Positions 1 through 7,888 of a stretch of DNA of 45,303 nucleotides are shown here, piece after piece. The notes under the pieces were generated by a model, which saw only the letters and a list, made by a program, of their open reading frames with translations, was not told the origin of the DNA and did no database searches. The translations under genes and the position numbers were made by a program. Source of the stretch: Lactonifactor sp. BIOML-A5 (GTDB lineage Bacteria; Bacillota; Clostridia; Lachnospirales; Lachnospiraceae); NCBI RefSeq assembly GCF_009677585.1, contig NZ_WKYV01000035.1, forward strand, positions 1 through 45,303, written 5' to 3'. The stretch's first letter is position 1. Each line of letters starts with the position of its first letter.

Positions 1-70
1 ATAATAGGTTAGTCCGCTCGCTCCGCATCGCGTCCGTTTTGCTCCGCAAAACCGTCCGTTGGAGTCCGCC
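1..70. repeat. GC-rich TCCG-containing repeat element
   Basis: Six TCCG words recur within about 60 bases, and a small perfect hairpin is present (GTTTTGC-tcc-GCAAAAC). The composition contrasts sharply with the AT-rich surroundings. It looks like a short interspersed palindromic element that entered the end of the lipoprotein gene. The left end is outside the window. Confidence 0.4.
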
Positions 71-340
71 GACTGCACCATCATTCGAATATGGTCTTAC
101 ATCCAAACTGCTGATGCTCATCGCATTTAAACAGACCAATCCAATCATGCCGGATTTTCTATAATACCCCATCATGCTGCGGTCATTCTCTCCGCAAATA
201 CAGCACTCCTCTTCAGAAACCTCTGACGTATAATGCACTCTGTAATCTTTTTCCTCTTCAACCGTGGCTCCTTCTGCATTCGCACATCCCGAAAGGCACA
301 GCATTATTGCCACTAATAATACAATAAATTTCCTTCCCAT
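1..340 (-). CDS. Putative lipoprotein, C-terminal end cut by the window edge
   Basis: The reading frame is open from an ATG at 340 to the first base of the window, so its end is not seen. It starts with a basic residue pair, a hydrophobic stretch and a lipobox (LSGC, Cys19), a lipoprotein signal peptide, so the product should be anchored on the outer face of the membrane. The mature part carries a CxxC (ECCICGE) that could bind a metal or form a disulphide. The final visible third is encoded by a GC-rich, repeat-like segment (1-70) unlike the AT-rich remainder, so the true C-terminus may have been replaced by a repeat insertion. I do not recognise the family. The gene points away from the XRE gene upstream and is separated from it by a terminator. 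Confidence 0.55.
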   Translation of the reverse strand, partial: MGRKFIVLLVAIMLCLSGCANAEGATVEEEKDYRVHYTSEVSEEECCICGENDRSMMGYYRKSGMIGLVCLNAMSISSLDVRPYSNDGAVGGLQRTVLRSKTDAMRSERTNLL

Positions 341-357
341 AACATTCCTCTTTTCAT

Positions 358-400
358 AAAAAAAGAACAGTCCGAAGCTCTTACACTTTCGAACTGTTCT
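358..400 (-). terminator. Rho-independent terminator after the XRE gene
   Basis: A 13-bp stem (AGAACAGTCCGAA at 364-376 with TTCGAACTGTTCT at 388-400) is followed, on the minus strand, by seven T. The single non-identity becomes a G-U pair only in the minus-strand RNA, which supports that direction. The stem overlaps the stop codon of the gene it ends. Confidence 0.8.
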
Positions 401-722
401 ACTTTCTTTTAAGACTACGAACAAATGAAATCATGATTTCCTGTTCTTTTTCGTCCAATCCATCCCAAGTATCTAATATTTCTTTCTGCAAATCAGTCAA
501 ATTATTTCTTGATGCATCTCTTACGAAAAACTGTGCCAGAGTTATTCCAAATGCATCGCATATCTTCTGTAACGTTGAAATGGTTGGAGCGTGTTTTTGT
601 GCAATCATGTTTGATAATGCAGTCTGCGATATTCCCGTTTTCTGCGACAGACGGTACTTTGTCATACCACGCTGTTCACACAACTCTTTTATACGCATCG
701 CAATATACTCTTCTGGACACAA
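399..722 (-). CDS. XRE-family HTH regulator (107 aa)
   Basis: This is a small cytoplasmic DNA-binding protein. Residues ~9-66 form a Cro/CI-type helix-turn-helix: the RLSQKTGISQTALSNM stretch is the recognition unit, followed by PTISTLQKICDAFGITLAQFF, typical of the family. The C-terminal 35 residues are acidic and helical and may mediate dimerisation. The start is taken as TTG at 722 because AGAGAGGTG lies 8 nt upstream; the in-frame ATG eight codons later has no comparable site. It lies downstream of mcrC in the same direction but is separated from it by about 300 bp, so it probably has its own promoter. A role as a second regulator of the defence island is inference. Confidence 0.8.
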   Translation of the reverse strand: MCPEEYIAMRIKELCEQRGMTKYRLSQKTGISQTALSNMIAQKHAPTISTLQKICDAFGITLAQFFVRDASRNNLTDLQKEILDTWDGLDEKEQEIMISFVRSLKRK

Positions 723-794
723 GTAATATACACCTCTCTTCTGATATTAGTAACTTTATTTTACCCTCTTACCAGAAGTTTTATTAGACCGATA

Positions 795-806
795 TTACTT
801 TAGTAA
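795..806. promoter_or_regulatory. Possible XRE operator upstream of the 399-722 gene
   Basis: The inverted repeat TTACT-TT-AGTAA is preceded by GATA. A related half-element, GATATTAGTAA, recurs at about 742-752, close to the ribosome binding site. The two related elements bracket the likely promoter region of the XRE gene, as expected for autoregulation. I could not identify a convincing -35/-10 pair here. Confidence 0.3.
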
Positions 807-849
807 ACTACTCCAATTTATTTGACTATTTGATTAAAAAAATAAGGAC

Positions 850-1010
850 TTAAAAAGCATTTTCCAGTTCGGTTAGCATATCGTCCAATCATCCAAATTC
901 CCTTTGCTTTTTTTTAATCTTATCACACAATTCAATGATTGTCGAACTTTTTACCTTTTCCTGTGATGAACACCATCCTAAATAATTATAAAGGAGGCAT
1001 AACTGCCGCC
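850..1010 (-). pseudogene. Possible decayed reading frame between mcrC and the XRE gene
   Basis: On the minus strand one frame reads like protein for about 50 codons with no ATG start. It includes SSTIIELCDKIKKKQREFG, then an in-frame TGA, then LDDMLTELENAF and a stop at 850-852. The TGA sits where a TGG tryptophan codon would fit. This could be the tail of a gene lost by truncation. Short AT-rich frames can look protein-like by chance, so confidence is low. Confidence 0.3.
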
Positions 1011-1020
1011 TTTATAATTA
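983..1020 (-). terminator. Hairpin terminator after mcrC
   Basis: A 16-bp stem with one mismatch (TAATTATAAAGG..GGC paired with GCC..CCTTTATAATTA) overlaps the mcrC stop codon. The T-tract beyond it on the minus strand is weak and interrupted (TTATTTA). Confidence 0.55.
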
Positions 1021-2352
1021 CATGTCAACCGAATCCAAATGAAATGGTTCACCCACACTTATTCTTTCTCTCAATTGGATAAGGCTCTCTTCTATATTCT
1101 CCACATCCACGAAGAATACATTCACAGTTGTTCCATCTCCGGAATCAAAGCATATATCTTCATGATTTTTCATTTCATCGTTTACTGGGTAAAGCAGCCA
1201 TATCTCTGACGTTTCATACTTTTTCGAGTACGCATACATCTGATACATGTCCGCCTGAGAGATTCCATAATTTTTTCTCTCATTGTTGATCAGCTTCTTC
1301 CACTTCGTATCCATAACAATGATTCTGCCCTCTTTTTCAAGAACAATATCCGGACGAAGTGAGAACTGTTTTCTAGGCTCCATGAACAGGTAATGTCCTT
1401 TGTCCTGTGTTGAAACATTCCAACCATCTGTCTCCATTACCTTCTTCATGTTCTGTGCCACATAGCTTTCATATACGCTTTCCATCGGGAAAAGCAATGC
1501 TCTTGACCGATCCTTACCAGAAAACGTTGTAAAACTCTTATTCATAAGAAACACCTTTGACCACTGCATAAGCATCTTATAATCACTTGTATTTCTATCT
1601 ATACTAACCTTTGCAAAATCCTTCTGATAATTCACAGATGGAGCCACCATTTCAAATGCAGTAAGCAGCTGTCGAATCACCTTAGAGTTTTCAGCACTGC
1701 CAGTTAATTTCTGCAGCTTCATCAATGTAGCCTTCACCAGTTTGTTTTCCGCCCTGTTTGGATGAAATTCATCATACGCTACATAGAATCTCTCCGCATG
1801 CGCCATGTTCTCTCTGATGTGCTTACTTACCTGAAATTTACCTTTATAGTATCTGAGATTATCTTCTTGCTGCACATAAGCCGACTTAATCCCATGTTTT
1901 ACAAGCTGCCTCACTTCCTGCAAGTACATGTTAATGAATATCTCATACAGATTCATTTTATCCACTTTCAGTGAAGCATCATTAAATACTTTACTTGGGA
2001 AATCTTTCATGCTACAGAGCATCTTCAGAAATGTTTTCTTAGTCTTAACATTTCCCTGGTCTTCACCATCACCAAAACTGATTTTAGGAAGCACTTGTAT
2101 CTGATGACCGTTTTTCATTTGAATCAGGCCAACATAATTTTTAATTGTAATGGTATCTCCAACATTCCTTTTGTATCCTACACGCATGAAGTCTAATGCA
2201 TCTGCATTTTCTTCATTTCCAGCGAATTCATGGATAAACTCAACCAGATCAGCAAAAGCATCCTTGTGCAGGTATTTGAAATTGTCATCGTCTTTATAAT
2301 CTGAATTTCCGGTAATTACATCAAATTCTCTTACCTCTAATAGTATACCCAT
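1018..2352 (-). CDS. mcrC: McrC-family nuclease subunit of an McrBC-type restriction system (444 aa)
   Basis: McrC is the endonuclease partner of McrB. In the family, the McrB ring hydrolyses GTP and translocates, while McrC stimulates the GTPase and cuts DNA. The sequence shows a PD-(D/E)xK catalytic core: RPDIVLE (Asp335), a short beta strand, then VMDTKWKK (Asp348, Lys350). The N-terminal half (residues ~1-200) is the OB-like/helical region that contacts McrB in the family. Length is somewhat above that of E. coli McrC. It starts 14 nt after the mcrB stop, with only a weak GGTGAT ribosome site, so translation may be coupled. Family assignment is firm; the DNA modification recognised cannot be deduced. 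Confidence 0.93.
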   Translation of the reverse strand: MGILLEVREFDVITGNSDYKDDDNFKYLHKDAFADLVEFIHEFAGNEENADALDFMRVGYKRNVGDTITIKNYVGLIQMKNGHQIQVLPKISFGDGEDQGNVKTKKTFLKMLCSMKDFPSKVFNDASLKVDKMNLYEIFINMYLQEVRQLVKHGIKSAYVQQEDNLRYYKGKFQVSKHIRENMAHAERFYVAYDEFHPNRAENKLVKATLMKLQKLTGSAENSKVIRQLLTAFEMVAPSVNYQKDFAKVSIDRNTSDYKMLMQWSKVFLMNKSFTTFSGKDRSRALLFPMESVYESYVAQNMKKVMETDGWNVSTQDKGHYLFMEPRKQFSLRPDIVLEKEGRIIVMDTKWKKLINNERKNYGISQADMYQMYAYSKKYETSEIWLLYPVNDEMKNHEDICFDSGDGTTVNVFFVDVENIEESLIQLRERISVGEPFHLDSVDM

Positions 2353-2366
2353 GTCATCACCATTTC

Positions 2367-5300
2367 TTAGATAATTTCCTTATAGCTATCAATATTCGAA
2401 AATGCCTCCGGATTGATAGTATACTTCTTCTCCGGTAAGTCGATCACATCATCAACGCTACCCTTGAAGATATCTTTTACCTTAACATCACTATCAAGAA
2501 TAAATTTATGTGTATCATTACTCTTGCCGTTATCGCCTAAAACAAGCTGAATCTTCTGGTAATCTTCGTAGAAGTATTCCTGAAGAAGTGGAATCACTGA
2601 TTTCTCAAAAATTGACTTCAGTGTATCCACAGTTGGTTTCTTGGCAAGCTTTGTAAAGAAAGCATGTCCAATTGTATGTTCTCTATCATATAAAAACGTA
2701 ATTCGTTCATTAATCTTTTCAAGCATTGCTGCAACATCAAGGTCTTCCACCTTGTCAGCACCCATCTTGCGAAGGACATCTGCGTCCGGCATCATTTCAA
2801 CAAACTCAAAACGACGTCTAAGTGCTGTATCCATAAGCGCAATAGATCGGTCTGCCGTATTCATCGTTCCAAGGATATAAACATTAGATGGAACACTGAA
2901 TGGCTGTCCTGAGTAAGGAAGAACTGCCGCTGCTTCTTCATCCATTCCAGCTCTCTTTGTATCTTCGATAAGCGTGATAAGTTCACCAAAGATCTTAGAA
3001 ATATTACCACGGTTAATTTCATCAATGATAAATACGTAGTTTTTATCATTTGGTGTAAACGCCTGTGGTTCTACTAATTTCAATAACTCAGCAATGCTTA
3101 CTCTCTTTAAGCGCTGAAGCTGATCATTATCTAAGTACTTATTTCCATTAAGTTCTTTAATATTTCTAACCTTGTTGATTTCTAACCATTCAACAGTTCG
3201 ACTCCATCTGAAGCTTGTCTTTTTCTCGTCGTACTCAGCATCTCCAGTAACAATACCAATTGCATCAATATCTGTACCAGAACCAGCATATGTAACAACG
3301 ATATCACCAATGTTCACTTTTTCTTGGAAATGAGCAATCTGACTGAATGCATATGTTCCAGCATGTTCTTCTTTCGTTTTCCAGTCGTACATAATCTTGC
3401 CTTCATTGAAGCATTCAAACTTTACAGTATTTGCAGATACAAGATTTCCAGACTGTAATACCACTTTCCAGATCTTTGCATTGTGGTCAACAATCTTATT
3501 CTCCGGCATCTTAGTGCCTTCACAGAAAGCCTTAAACACACCATCTTCAATAGTATATCCAATGCCGTCTTCCCCTTCTCCAACAACAGGTTTAATACCT
3601 TCAATGAATTCTTCGTAGCCATAAGACTGATGGAATGTGGTAAAAGCAACTAAGCCATCCTCTTTATACTGGTTATATCTTTCAAAGACAACATCGTATG
3701 ATTCATCTTTTATTTCGTCAATTGTTTTATTTTCTATAATTGCTACTGCATAGACTGCAGTCGCATAAGTTTTACCGGTTCCTGGAGGACCGTATAAAAT
3801 CATGTTCTTTGCATATTCTGGATTATTCTTTCCTTCTCTAAATGCCTTTATTTTGCTCTTAGCATCTATTAACATATCGCTTTCCAAAGCCTCCTTAAGT
3901 TCAGCCCTAAGTTTCCATGAATATCTGTCATGTCCTCGTTCTAAAACGTTTCTTCCAACAAACGGTATCGTATAAAAACGTTCTCTATCTTCGTCTTTAC
4001 AAAGTGGACATCCTGTCGCTTTATGTACTCGTTCTCCAAGAGTTCTTCCCCAGATGTTATATGCATTGACAACTCCACCATAGCATTCTGCTAAATTTGC
4101 ACAGGTGCTTTCGCCACCAAGCTCCAACATTCTAAACAGCATCGTTAAAATGGCTTCGTTAGTTATATCAGCATTAAGCAACATTTCAATCCAGTCATCT
4201 TTAGAAATGCCTGGATTATATTCTGCTCGCGACGGCCAATACTCACTAATTGAAGTAAGTTCATACCATTCCTCTTTTAACATAGTTAAAATTGGCTCTT
4301 TAATTTCTATTCCAGAACCCATTGGGCTCCATGTCTGCTGCGGATGCTTTTCTTTCAAATCATCCTGCAACAAGATTTTTTCACCTTTATCACAATTCTG
4401 AATCCAGTCATATTCAACATCAATATGATTAGCGGTAACTCCTTCCGCAGCTTTGTCCGCATCATAATGTGGACCTTCATATGAATCTGTAACAACGCGT
4501 CCATGACCTATTACGCCACGTGGTTGAGCACCCGTTTTCATTAAGAAAACATCGTCACCTATTTGCGGCTGTTTACTATTGCATGTCCATGAAATAGTGT
4601 ATGTTTCACCTTTTTTAGTACCTTCGCACCACTCTTTATATTCATCCCATGTCCAGTTTGCTGGATTCCATGTAAGTAACCAACCTCTTTTTTCTTCTAC
4701 AGGTTTTGACTTACCAAGTACGTGATTGTAATAAGGAATAATTTCACCAATAGCAGTCATTACTTCCTGATGGTAATAATCATTTGTTTCGCCTTCTTTT
4801 TGCTCAATTACTTTACAGATCTGAACTTTCTTATATTCACCACTAGCGACTTTAGACATTACCACACTCTGCTTTTCATCAAGAATCTCTGGGTTTCCCC
4901 ATTCATTACTTCCTGCAACATACACCAATCCGGGTTTCTGTGAAAGTTCAAAATGTTTATGGTACTGTTCCATACCAGCTTTATCTGTACCATCGTTTTT
5001 AATTTCCAAACTGATTCTGAAATAAGCTTTATCTTGTTTTCCTTTTTCAACAAAGATTGAAACACTTACTGGATTTGCGCTATCAGTCATGTATTTCATC
5101 TGTGTCCACAGATATTTTCTTGTCTTTGTATTAGATCCATCAAGCCAAGAACTAGGCAAGCACTTATCTAATCCGTATATCATTTCTGCCTGCTGCGCCA
5201 TTTTCTTCATTTCAGCAACTGCAGCCTGACCTTTTTGCTTTACTGATAAAAGTTCAGCTTTCTTTTCTTGAGTAATACTTGGTGAATCTGGATTTGAATA

Positions 5301-6143
5301 TGGTACTTCATAATTGTTTTCCAGATATACAAGCACTCCTATATAATCAATGTCCGGATTAACAAATTTCTTTTCTTCTTTTATAACGGAAGGATATTGT
5401 TCTTTAACAAAATACAATAGTTCTTCCATTGAAATTTTGCTACCATCCATCTCAAATACATCTTCTAAATCAAGATCCTGCGGGTAAGTCTTCGTATCGA
5501 ATTCATCCATCATTGACAATCTTCTTTTCGAATCATCAGCATCTGCTCTAAGATAATTACAAGTGGCTTTTGCATTGTCTGCATTTACCCACCATGATAC
5601 TCTTGCAGAATCAACATTCTTGTTAGTAAGCGTCTGAGCTCGCTTGACAATATCTACTTGCTTGAAATACATATCCGCTTTAGTAGCATTCAGATTGTTT
5701 GTATATACTTCTGCAGCCATTAAAGCTGTTGCTATCCACACTGCATCATTTACGCTATAACCACCATCTATTTCAGATGTATGATCCGATAAAATCGTAA
5801 TGTTGAAATAATCTCTACTTACCTTTTCAAACTGAAATTGTGGGTATGCTCCATCCGCGTTATAAGGCGCAAAAATATCACCTAACTTTGATTCCCAGAA
5901 TATGCGAACTCGTCCCATATCACTGGATTCTCGTTCAATATGTCCTTTATATTCCTTTCCATCAAAGTTAAAAATCAGTTCTTTTCTGCCTCCGTTTGGT
6001 ATATCTTCAGAATTGAAAAACCATGAAATGTCAGCAGGAACGCCAGAACCCTTATGATTAAAGAATGATTTGTCGCTCTGCTTAATTCCTATATTTTCAT
6101 CTATAATATTCCACGAATGGAACTGTCCATATTCGTGCTTCAT
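2367..6143 (-). CDS. mcrB: McrB-type AAA+ GTPase with EVE-like and inserted PUA/EVE-like domains (1258 aa)
   Basis: This is the motor and recognition subunit of an McrBC restriction system. The C-terminal AAA+ domain has Walker A GPPGTGKT (Lys791), Walker B FIIDEINRG (Asp1041-Glu1042), the McrB signature MNTADRS (Met1094 onward) and an arginine-rich TALRRRFEF. Residues ~485-600 read as an EVE/YTH-like modified-base reader (GWLLTWNPANWTW, then GDDVFLMKTG and RGVIGHGRV). A second PUA/EVE-like module (residues ~885-1022; IWKVVLQ, GDIVVTYAGSG, IDAIGIVTG) is inserted between Walker A and Walker B. A CPLC motif at ~711 may bind metal. The N-terminal ~480 residues are not recognised. The protein is far longer than E. 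coli McrB. ATG at 6143 is chosen because GAGGTG lies 6 nt upstream; the GTG three codons earlier is part of that site. Confidence 0.93.
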   Translation of the reverse strand: MKHEYGQFHSWNIIDENIGIKQSDKSFFNHKGSGVPADISWFFNSEDIPNGGRKELIFNFDGKEYKGHIERESSDMGRVRIFWESKLGDIFAPYNADGAYPQFQFEKVSRDYFNITILSDHTSEIDGGYSVNDAVWIATALMAAEVYTNNLNATKADMYFKQVDIVKRAQTLTNKNVDSARVSWWVNADNAKATCNYLRADADDSKRRLSMMDEFDTKTYPQDLDLEDVFEMDGSKISMEELLYFVKEQYPSVIKEEKKFVNPDIDYIGVLVYLENNYEVPYSNPDSPSITQEKKAELLSVKQKGQAAVAEMKKMAQQAEMIYGLDKCLPSSWLDGSNTKTRKYLWTQMKYMTDSANPVSVSIFVEKGKQDKAYFRISLEIKNDGTDKAGMEQYHKHFELSQKPGLVYVAGSNEWGNPEILDEKQSVVMSKVASGEYKKVQICKVIEQKEGETNDYYHQEVMTAIGEIIPYYNHVLGKSKPVEEKRGWLLTWNPANWTWDEYKEWCEGTKKGETYTISWTCNSKQPQIGDDVFLMKTGAQPRGVIGHGRVVTDSYEGPHYDADKAAEGVTANHIDVEYDWIQNCDKGEKILLQDDLKEKHPQQTWSPMGSGIEIKEPILTMLKEEWYELTSISEYWPSRAEYNPGISKDDWIEMLLNADITNEAILTMLFRMLELGGESTCANLAECYGGVVNAYNIWGRTLGERVHKATGCPLCKDEDRERFYTIPFVGRNVLERGHDRYSWKLRAELKEALESDMLIDAKSKIKAFREGKNNPEYAKNMILYGPPGTGKTYATAVYAVAIIENKTIDEIKDESYDVVFERYNQYKEDGLVAFTTFHQSYGYEEFIEGIKPVVGEGEDGIGYTIEDGVFKAFCEGTKMPENKIVDHNAKIWKVVLQSGNLVSANTVKFECFNEGKIMYDWKTKEEHAGTYAFSQIAHFQEKVNIGDIVVTYAGSGTDIDAIGIVTGDAEYDEKKTSFRWSRTVEWLEINKVRNIKELNGNKYLDNDQLQRLKRVSIAELLKLVEPQAFTPNDKNYVFIIDEINRGNISKIFGELITLIEDTKRAGMDEEAAAVLPYSGQPFSVPSNVYILGTMNTADRSIALMDTALRRRFEFVEMMPDADVLRKMGADKVEDLDVAAMLEKINERITFLYDREHTIGHAFFTKLAKKPTVDTLKSIFEKSVIPLLQEYFYEDYQKIQLVLGDNGKSNDTHKFILDSDVKVKDIFKGSVDDVIDLPEKKYTINPEAFSNIDSYKEII

Positions 6144-6166
6144 CTTTGTCACCTCTATTGTTTCAA

Positions 6167-6373
6167 TTACTTAATCTTTCTTGCTATATCAATAGCGCCC
6201 TCTAGAATTTTTCCGCCGTATTTTTTTACTCCTACGCCAAATGCTAAAATGCCAACACCTGCTCCCGCAGCATTTGCTTTTTTCTGGCATCTAGGGCAAA
6301 GTCCTGTTTTATTTTTAGGATCCGTTATAATTCTTCCACATGGGCATTCCTTCACTTTATTCTTCTTCATCAT
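6167..6373 (-). CDS. Zinc-ribbon miniprotein in the McrBC operon (68 aa)
   Basis: Two cysteine pairs (CPC near residue 10 and CPRC near residue 26) make a compact zinc-ribbon-like head. They are followed by a Gly/Ala-rich segment (AAGAGVGILAFGVGV) and a basic amphipathic tail. The Gly-rich helix could insert in a membrane or pack as a glycine zipper. The start overlaps the end of the preceding gene by 17 bp in another frame, with GGAGG 6 nt upstream inside that gene, so the two are translationally coupled. The mcrB start follows the stop after only 23 bp. I recognise no named family. Its conserved-looking cysteines and tight coupling suggest a real accessory component of the system. Confidence 0.75.
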   Translation of the reverse strand: MMKKNKVKECPCGRIITDPKNKTGLCPRCQKKANAAGAGVGILAFGVGVKKYGGKILEGAIDIARKIK

Positions 6374-7487
6374 CTATATCCTCCACAGAAACAATGTACA
6401 CTTCTTTTGAAAGGTCATTGTTCATGCTCAACTCCAGATTTTTCATACTTGTTTCTAATACTGGTGTCATTTCCTCAGAGAACTTTAACCAGCAATTCAT
6501 ATTTTCTGTGGTATATGGGAAATAATTCTGCATCAGATCTGCTGTAGACAATCCCTTTCTTGTTACCGGCTTAGTCAAGAAATCATACATAGTATGCTGA
6601 TATGACTGAAGCACTGTCTGAGCTGTTTTTCTATCTCCAACATACTCAAGCAGCTGCATACGTACTCCAACGTATTTTGTTACTACCTGAAGGTCGGAAG
6701 TCAGGTAGCCCATATAGGTATCCATTTTGTTACTAAAATCATGAAATGGATTCTTCACACTTTTCGCAAGCCACTTTGAAGTTGTTTCAATATCTCTAGT
6801 CACAGCATTAATTGCCGTTCTCATTTTTCCATCCGCTTCTTTCAGAAGTTTTATTCTTTCTTCCTCATTTTCTTTTGTTTCAGCTTCGAGAACTAACATC
6901 CTTGCGTCCAGGAATGGAGCAACAATATCTCTATCTCGGTCCTTTTCTAATTGATAGTTCTGCATTTCCTGAATACCAGAAAGTTTTGTATATATCTGAC
7001 GCATCTGCAGTTGATTTCCAATACTTCTTACAACATCAATATTGTCTGGATTATTCACTACTTTCTTAAGCGTAATATCCTTAACCCTTGTGCCCTCTTC
7101 ATCCACAATAACTGCGCGTAAATTATCCTCAACCTGTCTGGATTCACCTACGGAATAAATACCTCTCTTAAGCTTTGACTTAATATCCGGTGGCAGGTTA
7201 TCAAAGTCTGGCAACAAAGTAATATTCCCTTTCATGATTACACCGGCCTGATGAACCACGTCATTAATAATACCCAGATCTCCAATAGGAAGTTCTGTCA
7301 TAATTTCCAATTCAGATTTCTCTCTTATTGCTAATGACATCTGCTGAACATAACCATCAAAGAAGTCACTCATGAGAGCAATGTCCTGACCATACCTGTC
7401 TTCTTTTGTTTTAAATATGACCAAAGGCTTATTTGATTCAACACCAACAATCTCACCTTTATTTATTTCTTTTTCATTTTCACTCAT
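6357..7487 (-). CDS. Unrecognised helical protein, accessory gene of the McrBC operon (376 aa)
   Basis: No domain was recognised. The first ~145 residues are mixed alpha/beta, with a segment rich in short strands (residues ~85-145, including RAVIVDEEGTRVKD). From ~150 on the protein is almost entirely helical, with charged stretches such as EAETKENEEERIKLLKEADGK suggesting coiled coil. It ends in an acidic tail (DIDDEEE). There is no signal peptide or membrane segment. ATG at 7487 is chosen because AGGAGG lies 8 nt upstream; the TTG two codons earlier is too close to it. The gene sits between the XRE regulator and the zinc-ribbon gene in a tight operon ending in mcrB-mcrC, so a part in sensing, regulation or assembly of the restriction complex is inferred from context only. 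Confidence 0.8.
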   Translation of the reverse strand: MSENEKEINKGEIVGVESNKPLVIFKTKEDRYGQDIALMSDFFDGYVQQMSLAIREKSELEIMTELPIGDLGIINDVVHQAGVIMKGNITLLPDFDNLPPDIKSKLKRGIYSVGESRQVEDNLRAVIVDEEGTRVKDITLKKVVNNPDNIDVVRSIGNQLQMRQIYTKLSGIQEMQNYQLEKDRDRDIVAPFLDARMLVLEAETKENEEERIKLLKEADGKMRTAINAVTRDIETTSKWLAKSVKNPFHDFSNKMDTYMGYLTSDLQVVTKYVGVRMQLLEYVGDRKTAQTVLQSYQHTMYDFLTKPVTRKGLSTADLMQNYFPYTTENMNCWLKFSEEMTPVLETSMKNLELSMNNDLSKEVYIVSVEDIDDEEE

Positions 7488-7539
7488 TGTCAATGCCTCC
7501 TAAACATATCTTCATATAAGCCCTTGTTATTTTCGCGAA

Positions 7540-7764
7540 TTATTCATTGCCTGTTTTTATACAGTCTCCATCAGGGAAAGTAAAAGACTGCTCAAAGGTT
7601 ACTCCCATTACATCTGCGATCTGTTTCAGTTCTTCTAAGGAAACCGTATCTCTTTTCAGCTTCTTGCCCAAATTTTGCGGTGTTTGGCCAATCCTTCTGG
7701 CAAGTTCTGAAACACTTATATTTCTTCTGTTACATAATTCTTTAATCATATCGGATGTTTTCAT
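7540..7764 (-). CDS. XRE-family HTH regulator heading the McrBC operon (74 aa)
   Basis: This is a minimal Cro/CI-type repressor: MIKELCNRRNISVSELARR, then IGQTPQNLGKKL (helix-turn-helix) and LEELKQIADVMGVTFEQSF, essentially a lone DNA-binding domain. The start at 7764 (MKTSD) is preferred over the ATG four codons upstream because GGAGG lies 7 nt before it and overlaps that upstream ATG. It is the first gene after the promoter at 7805-7833, and the next gene begins about 50 bp downstream. A perfect inverted repeat inside its own promoter makes it the likely autorepressor that keeps the restriction operon low. Family assignment is certain; the regulatory role is inference from position. Confidence 0.85.
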   Translation of the reverse strand: MKTSDMIKELCNRRNISVSELARRIGQTPQNLGKKLKRDTVSLEELKQIADVMGVTFEQSFTFPDGDCIKTGNE

Positions 7765-7804
7765 ATTTGCCTCCATCCACTCTGCTATATTACATTATTC
7801 TTAT

Positions 7805-7833
7805 ATTATAAACCGTTTGGTTTACCATTACAA
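7805..7833 (-). promoter_or_regulatory. Promoter of the McrBC defence operon
   Basis: On the minus strand, TTGTAA (7828-7833) is followed by an exact 17-nt spacer and a perfect TATAAT (7805-7810). It lies about 40 bp upstream of the XRE start codon. No other good promoter is seen before mcrC. Confidence 0.75.
7809..7824. promoter_or_regulatory. Inverted-repeat operator in the McrBC operon promoter
   Basis: TAAACC-GTTT-GGTTTA is a perfect inverted repeat lying in the spacer and overlapping the -10 box. Binding here would block RNA polymerase. The XRE protein encoded immediately downstream is the obvious candidate ligand (inference). Confidence 0.65.
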
Positions 7834-7888
7834 TATCATTGAAAAAACGCCCAGTAACCTCAGGACATCCTAATACTTATGCTGTTGT

